A DNA stretch of 39,746 nucleotides. Source: Kordiimonadaceae bacterium. GTDB lineage: Bacteria; Pseudomonadota; Alphaproteobacteria; Sphingomonadales; Emcibacteraceae. Under the pieces are notes generated by a model. It saw only the letters and a list, made by a program, of their open reading frames with translations. It was not told the origin of the DNA and did not search any database. The translations under genes were made by a program, and so were the position numbers. Location of the stretch: positions 1-39,746 of the forward strand of contig JABGYD010000014.1 of the NCBI GenBank assembly GCA_018675425.1, in the 5' to 3' direction. Shown piece after piece: positions 33,675 to 39,746 of this stretch; the first letter of the stretch is position 1, and every line of letters begins with the position of its first letter.

Positions 33675-33994
33675 TGGTAACTAAATATAGCGCCTTTAAA
33701 ATGAATCTGTTACCTGATCAAAAACAAGAATATAAAAACCGCCACGACGAAATTTGGCCCGCGCTTTCAGCTTTATTAAAAAAGGTCGGCATTTGTGATT
33801 ATCATATCTATCTAGATGATGAGACCGACATATTATTCGCTTTTTATAAAATTGAAGATGATAGCAAACTTAAAGACCTGCCCCAACAAGACATCATGAT
33901 TAAATGGTGGGAATTTATGGCCGACATTATGGAAACTATGCCGAGCAATGAACCGGTAAGTCGTGAACTGTCTTTAATGTTTTATATGGAATAA
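33674..33994 (+). CDS. rhaM: L-rhamnose mutarotase
   Basis: A 106-residue protein from the ATG at 33674, which overlaps the lldD stop by one base (TAATG). The longer frame starts with TTG at 33662 and is less likely. The RhaM pattern is clear: KYSAFKMNLLPDQKQEYKNR, then HDEIWPAL with the catalytic histidine H24 after Y20, a DYHIYLDDETDILFAFY middle, and IMIKWWEFMADIMETMPSNEP at the C-terminus. It interconverts the alpha and beta anomers of L-rhamnose so that the isomerase gets its preferred form. Length matches the family (about 104). The last gene of the plus-strand rhamnose operon; its stop lies 1 bp from the convergent regulator. Confidence 0.93.
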   Translation: MVTKYSAFKMNLLPDQKQEYKNRHDEIWPALSALLKKVGICDYHIYLDDETDILFAFYKIEDDSKLKDLPQQDIMIKWWEFMADIMETMPSNEPVSRELSLMFYME

Positions 33995-33995
33995 A

Positions 33996-34775
33996 TTAAT
34001 CGGCGATAATTATTTTAACGCCGTGCTTTTCAAGAACTTTCAGGTATTTTTCGTCGGCGTCCTTATCAGTTATTAAAATATCAATTTCACTAAGTGGACA
34101 AAAAGTCATGCCGCTTTTAATGCCGAGTTTTGAGCTATCCGCGAGAAGTATAAGCGTTTCCGCCTGCTTTTTCAATCGTTGTTCTGCCTGAATTAATAGC
34201 GGGTCGGATTCCATCACCCCTTCTTCGCTGACGCCAAGCGCGCCCATAAACATTTTGGAACCACGGTAATATGAACTGGCATCATTTTCATAGGCACTGA
34301 GCACGATGCTTTGCTTTTTATATAATTCACCGCCCGTAAGCGATATTCGATTGTTACTATTCTGGTTTAATTCATAGGCAAGCGGAAATGAATTGGTCAT
34401 AATATTCAATTGCCTATCTTTGAGCGTATACCGCATCATAAAGGTGGTGCTTCCGCCATTTATAATTATAGACTCGCCCTCTTCGCATAATTCAACGGCT
34501 TTATCGGCGATACGTTTTTTATTTGTGCTAAACTGTTCTTTATTATTGGAAAAAGTCGCGCCTTTTAATCTAGATAGCGTGGAGTTATTTTGTAATGACT
34601 GGACCCCGCCGCGAATTTTCGCTAGCATATTCTGCTTAGACAGCGTAACGATATCTCTTCTTATTGTCGCTTGTGACGCCTCGAGTCTCGCCGAAAGCTC
34701 TGTTACTCTAGCAAAATTCTGATCAGACAAAATATCAAGGATCGCCTCATGTCTTTGCTTTTCCATCATGTCCAT
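33996..34775 (-). CDS. rhaR: DeoR/GlpR-family regulator, probable rhamnose repressor
   Basis: A 259-residue regulator. The N-terminal winged helix is RHEAILDILSDQNFARVTELSARLEASQATIRRDIVTLSKQNMLAKIRGG (by position about 7-57). The C-terminal sugar-phosphate-sensing domain contains ELCEEGESIIINGGSTTFMM, LTGGELYKKQSIVLS, FMGALGVSEEGVMESDPL and LADSSKLGIKSG. In rhizobia the rhamnose locus is controlled by a DeoR-type RhaR, so this gene, divergent from rhaK and convergent with rhaM, is its likely counterpart. The candidate operators are at 27651-27665 and 34853-34867. The start at 34775 has AGGAA only 2 bases upstream; the ATG at 34769 is better spaced. Confidence 0.88.
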   Translation of the reverse strand: MDMMEKQRHEAILDILSDQNFARVTELSARLEASQATIRRDIVTLSKQNMLAKIRGGVQSLQNNSTLSRLKGATFSNNKEQFSTNKKRIADKAVELCEEGESIIINGGSTTFMMRYTLKDRQLNIMTNSFPLAYELNQNSNNRISLTGGELYKKQSIVLSAYENDASSYYRGSKMFMGALGVSEEGVMESDPLLIQAEQRLKKQAETLILLADSSKLGIKSGMTFCPLSEIDILITDKDADEKYLKVLEKHGVKIIIAD

Positions 34776-34852
34776 ATTTCCTGATTAAAACGTATTATCC
34801 AACATTATTCTATTTTGTGCTTTTCCTTATAAATTGCAACTATATAATAGAA

Positions 34853-34867
34853 TTTGATCTATTTTGA
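34853..34867 (+). promoter_or_regulatory. Candidate operator between rhaR and rhaK
   Basis: TTTGATCTATTTTGA shares 13 of 15 bases with the site upstream of rhaT and lies in the 137-bp divergent gap. TCTATTTTG at 34858-34866 is a 9-bp direct repeat of 34809-34817, so several half-sites are present. Suggested target of the DeoR-type repressor (inference). Confidence 0.5.
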
Positions 34868-34912
34868 ATTAAAATGACACTTTTTCAATAACCATAAAAA
34901 GGATAAATAGTA

Positions 34913-36313
34913 ATGAAACGCTTTGTCGTCCTAGATGTGGGCAAAACCATTAGCAAGCTTACGTTATGGCAGCAAGGCGGAAAATTAATTAAACGTTGTA
35001 CCAAGAACAACACATCCCTTCAAACAGAGCACTATCCGGCACTAGATGTAAAAAGTACCGAAGAATGGATCCTAACGACACTAAAGGAATTTTCACAGTT
35101 AGGTGATATTAATGCCATCATCCCGGTTTCTCACGGCGCCGCGGCGGCAATAATATCTGATGATAAACTTGCTCTCCCTCCAATGGACTACGAAACTAAG
35201 ATGCCATCTGATATTCAGATATCTTACCAGCAAGAAAGAGCAACTTTTTCAGAAACCGGCTCGCCATTACTGCCAGACGGTTTAAACCTTGGCATACAGC
35301 TTTATAGGTTAGAGGCGCTTTATCCAGATATATTTAAATCCCCCGCGCAAATTATGCCGCTGGCACAATATTGGGCATGGGTATTATCAGGGGTCAGTGC
35401 ATCAGAAGTAACCAGTATCGGCTGTCATTCTGATTTATGGCAACCCAACCTTAATGAACCTTCTAGTTTAGCTAAAAATAAGGGTTGGGATAAATTACTA
35501 GCGCCCGTTCATCATGCCGGTGATATTCTCGGCGTGGTAAGAGAAAGCATTGCAAAAACCACTGGCCTTAACCCTGATGTAAAAGTTTACTGCGGCCTTC
35601 ACGATTCAAATGCCGCCCTCCTCGCCGCAAGAAAATCCCTTGAAATTGCTGACAGTGAAGCGACCATTGTATCAACTGGCACTTGGTTCATTGCCATGCG
35701 GTCACCATCTGAGCCCATTGATATTTCAAAAATTAAAGAACAGAGAGACTGTTTGGTAAATATAGATATCAACGGGCTTTCAATTCCTTCTGCACGCTTT
35801 ATGGGTGGACGGGAAATAGTAACGCTCATTGAAAATGAAGACAGAATAGACCGCCCAGAAGATCAACCGGTTGTCTTAAACGCCATAAATGAAGTTTTAT
35901 CATTAAAATCGATGATTTTACCGTCTTTTTCACCGGGATTTGGGCCCTTTGCATCGGCAAGCGGAAAGTGGGTAAATAAACCCGAAAACCCGGACGCCGT
36001 CCGCGCCGCCATTGCACTTTATGCCGCCATGGTAACCAATGTTTCTCTTAATCTTATTAGTTCCCATAGTAATATTTTAATAGAAGGCCGATTTTCAAAA
36101 GCGGATGCATTTGGTAAAATATTGGCTGCACTAAGACCAAATGACAATATTTATGTGGGAAATGATAGTCACGATGTTTCCTACGGCGCATTAAGTCTCA
36201 TGGATGAGACATTACCAGTCCCGGATAAATTAACTAAACCCACGCCTGTAAAAGAAAATATAGAAGATTATCATCAATCATGGATTAGAGAAATTAGTAA
36301 AGTAACTGGTTAA
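34913..36313 (+). CDS. rhaK: L-rhamnulokinase, FGGY family
   Basis: A 466-residue sugar kinase. It starts MKRFVVLDVGKTISKLTLW, a phosphate-1-type loop with DVGKT in place of the usual DxGT. The catalytic base D231 is in VYCGLHDSNAALLAA and the adenosine-site block is STGTWFIAM (255-258 region). The C-terminal LIEGRFSKADAFGKILAAL is the equivalent of the second FGGY signature. Length and motifs match the rhizobial RhaK branch. It converts L-rhamnulose to rhamnulose-1-P, the substrate of the aldolase fusion. AAGGA lies 10 bases before the ATG. Divergent from the regulator. Confidence 0.9.
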   Translation: MKRFVVLDVGKTISKLTLWQQGGKLIKRCTKNNTSLQTEHYPALDVKSTEEWILTTLKEFSQLGDINAIIPVSHGAAAAIISDDKLALPPMDYETKMPSDIQISYQQERATFSETGSPLLPDGLNLGIQLYRLEALYPDIFKSPAQIMPLAQYWAWVLSGVSASEVTSIGCHSDLWQPNLNEPSSLAKNKGWDKLLAPVHHAGDILGVVRESIAKTTGLNPDVKVYCGLHDSNAALLAARKSLEIADSEATIVSTGTWFIAMRSPSEPIDISKIKEQRDCLVNIDINGLSIPSARFMGGREIVTLIENEDRIDRPEDQPVVLNAINEVLSLKSMILPSFSPGFGPFASASGKWVNKPENPDAVRAAIALYAAMVTNVSLNLISSHSNILIEGRFSKADAFGKILAALRPNDNIYVGNDSHDVSYGALSLMDETLPVPDKLTKPTPVKENIEDYHQSWIREISKVTG

Positions 36314-36407
36314 AATTTTACATCATAACTTCATAGTAAAAGAACATGTTTATACTGGCTTTAATAAAAAAACGAAAACCCATATTAGTTATTTTATTCA
36401 CTCTTTT

Positions 36408-36729
36408 TTATGTCGTCCATGATAACGGACACTCCGAAAAACCATTGGGATAATTAATTCTTTTTTTAACAACCTTGTCATTCCAATGAATAGAAACATG
36501 GGCGGGGAAACCGTCCGATTCTGCATTAAACTGTGTAAGTTTCCGGTTAGCGGCAATTTCAACTTTTCCATCATGACTAAAACCACTTCATAAAAATTGC
36601 CGGTTCCTCAAAATCTTCCATTGAGGTCTGGTCTTTTCTTATAATGGTGCTCGCCGTGGCATAAGCCAAGCTAAAACGTACAGCCATATGATTAGATATT
36701 TTTCTGCCTAATAATGGAAATTGCCAATA
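36408..36729 (-). pseudogene. MmgE/PrpD-family protein, C-terminal remnant with frameshift
   Basis: Two minus-strand segments in different frames read as consecutive parts of an MmgE/PrpD (2-methylcitrate dehydratase-like) C-terminus. The first, 36577-36729, encodes ISNHMAVRFSLAYATASTII then RKDQTSMEDFEEPAIF and hits a TAG. The second, 36408-36578, encodes SHDGKVEIAANRKLTQF and finishes RINYPNGFPECPLSWTT, matching the family's ...DYPKGDPENPLSWE ending. A stop at 36730-36732 closes the first segment upstream, and no N-terminal part exists in the window. The intact-looking 62-codon frame over the region is out of register with both. Recognition is by motif memory. Confidence 0.75.
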
Positions 36730-36852
36730 TTAATTGGAAAGCTAACGGGCGGTCTTATTGCCGTTTATATTGCCATAATAATATCTTTTCCCGCCCCTAA
36801 TCTTTACGAAGAAAAGGAGACGGTTTTATAACTGAAAACAATTTAAAGGGAA

Positions 36853-37656
36853 TTATTTTTTATAAATCAAAGGGTTTTGTTCTTCGTTATTCATTTCATC
36901 ACCGATTGTCAGAGCGGCAAATTGTTGATCACTTAGAATATTTTGAAGTCCGTCAAACTTGGCACCGAGCGGCATAAACGCGCAGGTCATTGCCCTGCGT
37001 GGATACGGTGTCATATTGGCACCAGCACCGTGAATGGTTAACCCGTTATGAAATGAACAGCTTCCCGCCTTCATAGCTGCGGATGCCGGCATCACATCCT
37101 TATAATCAGAGTAAAATTTAAAGATGCTATCCATATCATTGGTAATACCGGGGTTTTCAAATGTAGTGTGATGGTGTGAGCCTTTCATAAAATGAAGGCA
37201 GCCATTCTGCTCTGTTGCATCATCGAGCGCCACCCATATTGACATGGCGCCAGGGTGGAAAAATGACCAAAAGGGCGTATCAAGATGCCATGCAGTCGAG
37301 TTACCCCACGGCGGTTTTATTAATGCCTGATCATGCCAGCAACGAACTCCGTCCAGTCCGCCAAGCTCTGTTGCCATTTTACCAATCTGCGGATTTAAGA
37401 TGAGACCTTTCATGCGCGGGTTATCTTTCCAAAGATTGAGCCGTTGAATAAAAACCTTATCATAATATTTTTCATCATCATCAAGCGTGCCAACTGATCT
37501 ACGGTCGGGTAATTTATTGCCGGCACGGTTATTCACCGCTTCCGCCACAGCCCCACGCCATTCTTCTAACTCCCTCGGGGATAAAAAATCTTCGATGATG
37601 ATAAAACCATCTTCGCTATATTGTTTAATCTGATCTGATGATATTTCAGTTTTCAT
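36853..37656 (-). CDS. Phytanoyl-CoA dioxygenase (PhyH) family Fe(II)/2OG oxygenase
   Basis: A 267-residue oxygenase. The iron triad is H124 and D126 in STAWHLDTPFW plus the distal H209 in SFHNGLTIHGAGANMTPYPRRAM, where R220 or R221 would bind 2-oxoglutarate. The N-terminal YSEDGFIIIEDFLSPREL is the typical PhyH opening. Bacterial members hydroxylate many small molecules; the substrate here is unknown. It is flanked on the same strand by two pseudogenes (MmgE/PrpD and a sugar-isomerase TIM barrel), so it is the surviving member of what looks like a former small operon. Composition resembles the rhamnose genes next door rather than the AT-rich left half of the window. Confidence 0.9.
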   Translation of the reverse strand: MKTEISSDQIKQYSEDGFIIIEDFLSPRELEEWRGAVAEAVNNRAGNKLPDRRSVGTLDDDEKYYDKVFIQRLNLWKDNPRMKGLILNPQIGKMATELGGLDGVRCWHDQALIKPPWGNSTAWHLDTPFWSFFHPGAMSIWVALDDATEQNGCLHFMKGSHHHTTFENPGITNDMDSIFKFYSDYKDVMPASAAMKAGSCSFHNGLTIHGAGANMTPYPRRAMTCAFMPLGAKFDGLQNILSDQQFAALTIGDEMNNEEQNPLIYKK

Positions 37657-37888
37657 TGTTCCGTTATTCTACCTTTTATTAATTTTTCATCAAGGAGGAT
37701 TAACAAAGGAACTTGTTGTTCCATTTATCTTATCTGATATTTTGATACAATAATTATATCGTTCAAATATTTCAAATATAATCCAACAATTATACAGTTG
37801 GCCATAGTTCTTTATATCAGTCATGAACACTAGGGCAACAAGTTAATTTGATAGAGTAATATCGTCTAATAAGAATGTAAAAATTCTT

Positions 37889-38163
37889 CTATGAAGTGTC
37901 TTCATCTCCAAGTCTTTGCCAAAAGTCACGTACCATTTTCATCATTATCAAATTCTTCCCACCGATCAGAAAGTTCATAACCATCTGAACCCGTTATTGC
38001 ATAAGGTGTTGGCCCCAGTTCACATAAAAACGTTAAAGTTGCGTCTTTGGGTGCACGGTGTCGCTAACTTCTAAATCCATATTCCCACCATTCCATAAAC
38101 AGGCTCTCCACCAATACTTTAGCCGCCATATAGCCACATTACGACAGAGTTCTGCGGTCCTTG
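37889..38163 (-). pseudogene. TIM-barrel sugar isomerase/epimerase, C-terminal remnant
   Basis: Minus-strand remains in three frames. QGPQNSVVMWLYGG begins at 38163. Next comes the frame AKVLVESLFMEWWEYGFRS from 38129, interrupted by a TAG at 38064-38066, continuing [18 protein letters not shown] then [20 protein letters not shown] to a TGA at 37926-37928. Last is [15 protein letters not shown] in another frame, stopping at 37889-37891. The order and the [15 protein letters not shown] block match the C-terminus of xylose-isomerase-like TIM-barrel proteins. At least two frameshifts and one nonsense codon make it non-functional. The rest of the 37657-38202 gap shows nothing else I can support. 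Confidence 0.7.
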
Positions 38164-38202
38164 TAGATTAGTCTGAAAGAGGTGATAAAACTGGGGAGGG
38201 AG

Positions 38203-38279
38203 TGGTGGGCCTGGTAGGACTCGAACCTACGACCGAACCGTTATGAGCGGTTTGCTCTAACCAACTGAGCTACAGGCCC
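38203..38279 (-). tRNA. tRNA with CAU anticodon, probably tRNA-Ile2 (lysidine-modified)
   Basis: A full 77-nt cloverleaf with encoded CCA. The acceptor stem GGGCCTG pairs with CAGGCCC, the D-arm has AGCTCAGTTGGTTAGAGC, and the anticodon stem AACCG/CGGTT encloses CTCATAA with anticodon CAT (plus-strand 38243-38245). The T-arm has GGTTCGAGTCC. The GGGCC-type acceptor and CTCATAA loop fit alphaproteobacterial tRNA-Ile(CAU), read as AUA after TilS modification, better than elongator tRNA-Met. Its 3' end faces the pseudogene and rhamnose region. Confidence 0.93.
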
Positions 38280-38358
38280 TCCAAAAATTCTATTCGTTTA
38301 ACTAGCAGATAATAAAAACAATGAATAGAGGGGAAATTTGATAAAGTGATGTTTTTTA

Positions 38359-38385
38359 TTAAGCCCGCCATTAAAGCGGGCTTAA
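38359..38385 (-). terminator. Probable terminator hairpin downstream of rpoD
   Basis: Perfect arms TTAAGCCCGC (38359-38368) and GCGGGCTTAA (38376-38385) with a 7-nt loop, 6 bp past the rpoD stop on the minus strand. The base run beyond it on the minus strand is A-rich rather than U-rich, so it may stop transcription weakly or need Rho. Confidence 0.55.
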
Positions 38386-38390
38386 AGTAT

Positions 38391-39746
38391 TTAATTATCC
38401 AAAAAACTACGAAGTTTTCTAGATCGGCTTGGATGCTTAAGCTTACGAAGTGCCTTTGCCTCGATTTGCCTTATGCGTTCCCGCGTCACAGAGAACTGCT
38501 GACCCACCTCCTCAAGTGTATGGTCAGTGTTCATGCCTATACCAAAACGCATCCTTAATACGCGCTCCTCGCGTGGAGTAAGTGATGCAAGAACTCTTGT
38601 TGTTGTATCTCGCAAGTTAGTTTGGATCGCACTATCCACCGGAAGTATCGCATTCTTATCTTCAATAAAATCTCCCAAGTGGCTATCTTCTTCATCACCG
38701 ATGGGAGTTTCAAGAGATATTGGCTCCTTAGCAATTTTCATTACTTTACGCACTTTTTCAAGCGGCATAGAAAGCCGAGCAGCAAGCTCCTCTGGTGTCG
38801 CTTCACGGCCTATTTCATGCATCATCTGACGTCCGGTCCGTACCAGTTTATTGATAGTTTCAATCATATGAACTGGTATACGAATTGTTCTCGCTTGATC
38901 AGCGATGGAACGTGTAATCGCTTGTCTGATCCACCATGTCGCATATGTTGAAAACTTATAACCCCGGCGATACTCAAATTTGTCAACGGCCTTCATAAGT
39001 CCAATATTACCCTCCTGAATAAGGTCAAGAAATTGAAGCCCACGATTAGTATATTTTTTAGCTATTGAGATCACTAAACGAAGATTGGCCTCAACCATCT
39101 CCTTCTTTGCGATACGAGCTTCCTTTTCACCTTTTTGAACCTTATTAACAATAACACGAAATTCTGAAATATTAAGCCCCACATCTTTTGCTATTTCCGC
39201 TACTTGTCCGCGTATATTTTGGGTAACTTCAATTTCAGATGTAGTAAATTTTTTCCATCCCTTACCTTTATCCTCGGACATAGTCTCGATCCAGTTTGGC
39301 TCAAGCTCACGGCCCGAATAATTTTCAAGATAAGATTTGCGGCTCACCTTATAACGTTCGGCCAGACGTAACATTTTTCCTTCAAGTCCCATAAGGCGCT
39401 TACTAGAATGATAAAGTTGCTCTAAGAGAGACTCAATACGATTATTGTTGAGCCTTAGGCTATTAACAAGAATGATAAGCTCACTACTTAATTTTTGATA
39501 GCGCCGTTCCTGAGCAGTCGAGAGTTCAGCATTTCCAATGTTCGATTCGTGTCGTAAGTCCTGAAGTTTTTTAAATTTTTTATGAATTTTTTTTATTTCT
39601 GCAAATATTTTAATAACCCGTGGATGGAGTGCCTCCTCCATGTTTGCCAGCGACACCGTGACGCCTTCTTCATCTTCATCTTCATCTTCATCTTCATCTT
39701 CATCTTCATCTTCATCTTCATCTTCATCTTCATCTTCATCTTCATC
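38391..39746 (-). CDS. rpoD: RNA polymerase primary sigma factor RpoD, C-terminal part (gene runs off right edge)
   Basis: About 452 codons of the housekeeping sigma factor. An apparent GTG start at 39656 is not the true start: the frame continues upstream without a stop through an Asp-Glu repeat to the window edge. Region 2 is [20 protein letters not shown] followed by [20 protein letters not shown] and [17 protein letters not shown]. Region 3 starts at [20 protein letters not shown], and region 4 is [20 protein letters not shown] to [17 protein letters not shown], ending [11 protein letters not shown]. The [20 protein letters not shown] form and 'IEDKNAILP' linker are alphaproteobacterial. 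It directs transcription of most genes in growing cells. The region-1 acidic domain is unusually long because of the repeat. Confidence 0.97.
   Translation of the reverse strand, partial: DEDEDEDEDEDEDEDEDEDEDEDEDEEGVTVSLANMEEALHPRVIKIFAEIKKIHKKFKKLQDLRHESNIGNAELSTAQERRYQKLSSELIILVNSLRLNNNRIESLLEQLYHSSKRLMGLEGKMLRLAERYKVSRKSYLENYSGRELEPNWIETMSEDKGKGWKKFTTSEIEVTQNIRGQVAEIAKDVGLNISEFRVIVNKVQKGEKEARIAKKEMVEANLRLVISIAKKYTNRGLQFLDLIQEGNIGLMKAVDKFEYRRGYKFSTYATWWIRQAITRSIADQARTIRIPVHMIETINKLVRTGRQMMHEIGREATPEELAARLSMPLEKVRKVMKIAKEPISLETPIGDEEDSHLGDFIEDKNAILPVDSAIQTNLRDTTTRVLASLTPREERVLRMRFGIGMNTDHTLEEVGQQFSVTRERIRQIEAKALRKLKHPSRSRKLRSFLDN
39669..39746 (-). repeat. 13 perfect TTCATC hexamers in rpoD (Asp-Glu coding microsatellite)
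   Basis: From 39669 to the last base of the window the plus strand is TTCATC repeated 13 times without error. On the minus strand this is in-frame GATGAA, encoding (Asp-Glu)13 and continuing beyond the window. It lies in the acidic non-conserved part of RpoD ahead of region 1.2. Confidence 0.97.

Noticed and set aside
36715-36831. Plus-strand frame encoding a hydrophobic 38-residue peptide (contains GKLTGGLIAVYIAIIISFP) that looks like the last helix of a transporter
   Set aside because: No start codon in a sensible place, no upstream part of such a gene, and overlap with the MmgE/PrpD remnant; too short to name, at most another fossil.
38203-38279. Reading the CAU tRNA as elongator tRNA-Met
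   Set aside because: Acceptor and anticodon-arm sequence fit alphaproteobacterial tRNA-Ile2 better, though only a covariance model and TilS identity elements would settle it.
39654-39656. GTG at 39654-39656 as the start of the sigma factor
   Set aside because: The frame continues upstream through the Asp-Glu repeat to the window edge and RpoD normally has a longer N-terminal part; no ribosome site precedes the GTG.
1-39746. CRISPR arrays, insertion sequences, phage or toxin-antitoxin genes
   Set aside because: No spaced direct repeats, transposase, integrase or phage gene was seen; the only tandem repeat is the coding hexamer in rpoD.

Overview
The window is AT-rich DNA from an alphaproteobacterium, probably marine or another aquatic heterotroph. 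The clearest taxonomic evidence is the C-terminal two thirds of a housekeeping sigma factor (rpoD, 38391 to the right edge), whose region 3-4 wording is typical of Alphaproteobacteria. A tRNA of the Ile2 (CAU) type, a tripartite TRAP transporter and many small catabolic operons fit that picture. There is no phage, insertion sequence or CRISPR array.

Layout. (1) 1-1383, minus strand: a flavin hydroxylase cut by the left edge and a type I extradiol ring-cleavage dioxygenase, parts of an aromatic catabolic pathway. (2) 1585-7358, plus strand: a tight five-gene operon with a HisC-like aminotransferase, a ThDP-dependent decarboxylase/carboligase, a P-loop protein I cannot assign, a HAD hydrolase and a PuuC-like aldehyde dehydrogenase. 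The logic is amino acid to 2-oxo acid to aldehyde to acid, as in the arginine transaminase pathway, but with an unexplained kinase/phosphatase-like pair. This is my best candidate for an undescribed system. (3) 7403-13987: small genes including a SYLF lipoprotein-like protein, a putative 2OG-Fe(II) oxygenase, ferrochelatase, a conserved unknown, a DCC-family protein, a secreted fasciclin protein, and a three-gene run of DUF3429, renalase-like flavoprotein and SDR. (4) 14210-27186: NhaC antiporter plus a coupled NHL-repeat protein, a Tat-exported spermidine-dehydrogenase-like flavoprotein, a complete DctPQM TRAP transporter, a PLP decarboxylase, an aldehyde dehydrogenase, a class III aminotransferase, and a convergent IclR regulator. 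This reads as one uptake and degradation unit for an amino acid or amine.

(5) 27749-36313: a complete L-rhamnose catabolic locus: RhaT symporter, fused rhamnulose-1-P aldolase/lactaldehyde dehydrogenase, isomerase, L-lactate dehydrogenase, mutarotase, DeoR-type regulator and kinase. It takes rhamnose through rhamnulose-1-P to DHAP and L-lactate, then pyruvate. By eye it is distinctly richer in G+C than its surroundings, which suggests acquisition. A near-identical 15-bp motif lies upstream of both rhaT and rhaK. (6) 36408-38163, minus strand: a decayed trio, in which a phytanoyl-CoA-dioxygenase-family gene is intact but is flanked by pseudogene remains of an MmgE/PrpD protein and of a TIM-barrel sugar isomerase. 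(7) 38203-39746: tRNA and rpoD. The rpoD gene carries a 13-copy hexanucleotide coding repeat, giving an Asp-Glu run that reaches the window edge.

All composition statements are by eye, and family assignments come from motif recognition without database searches.
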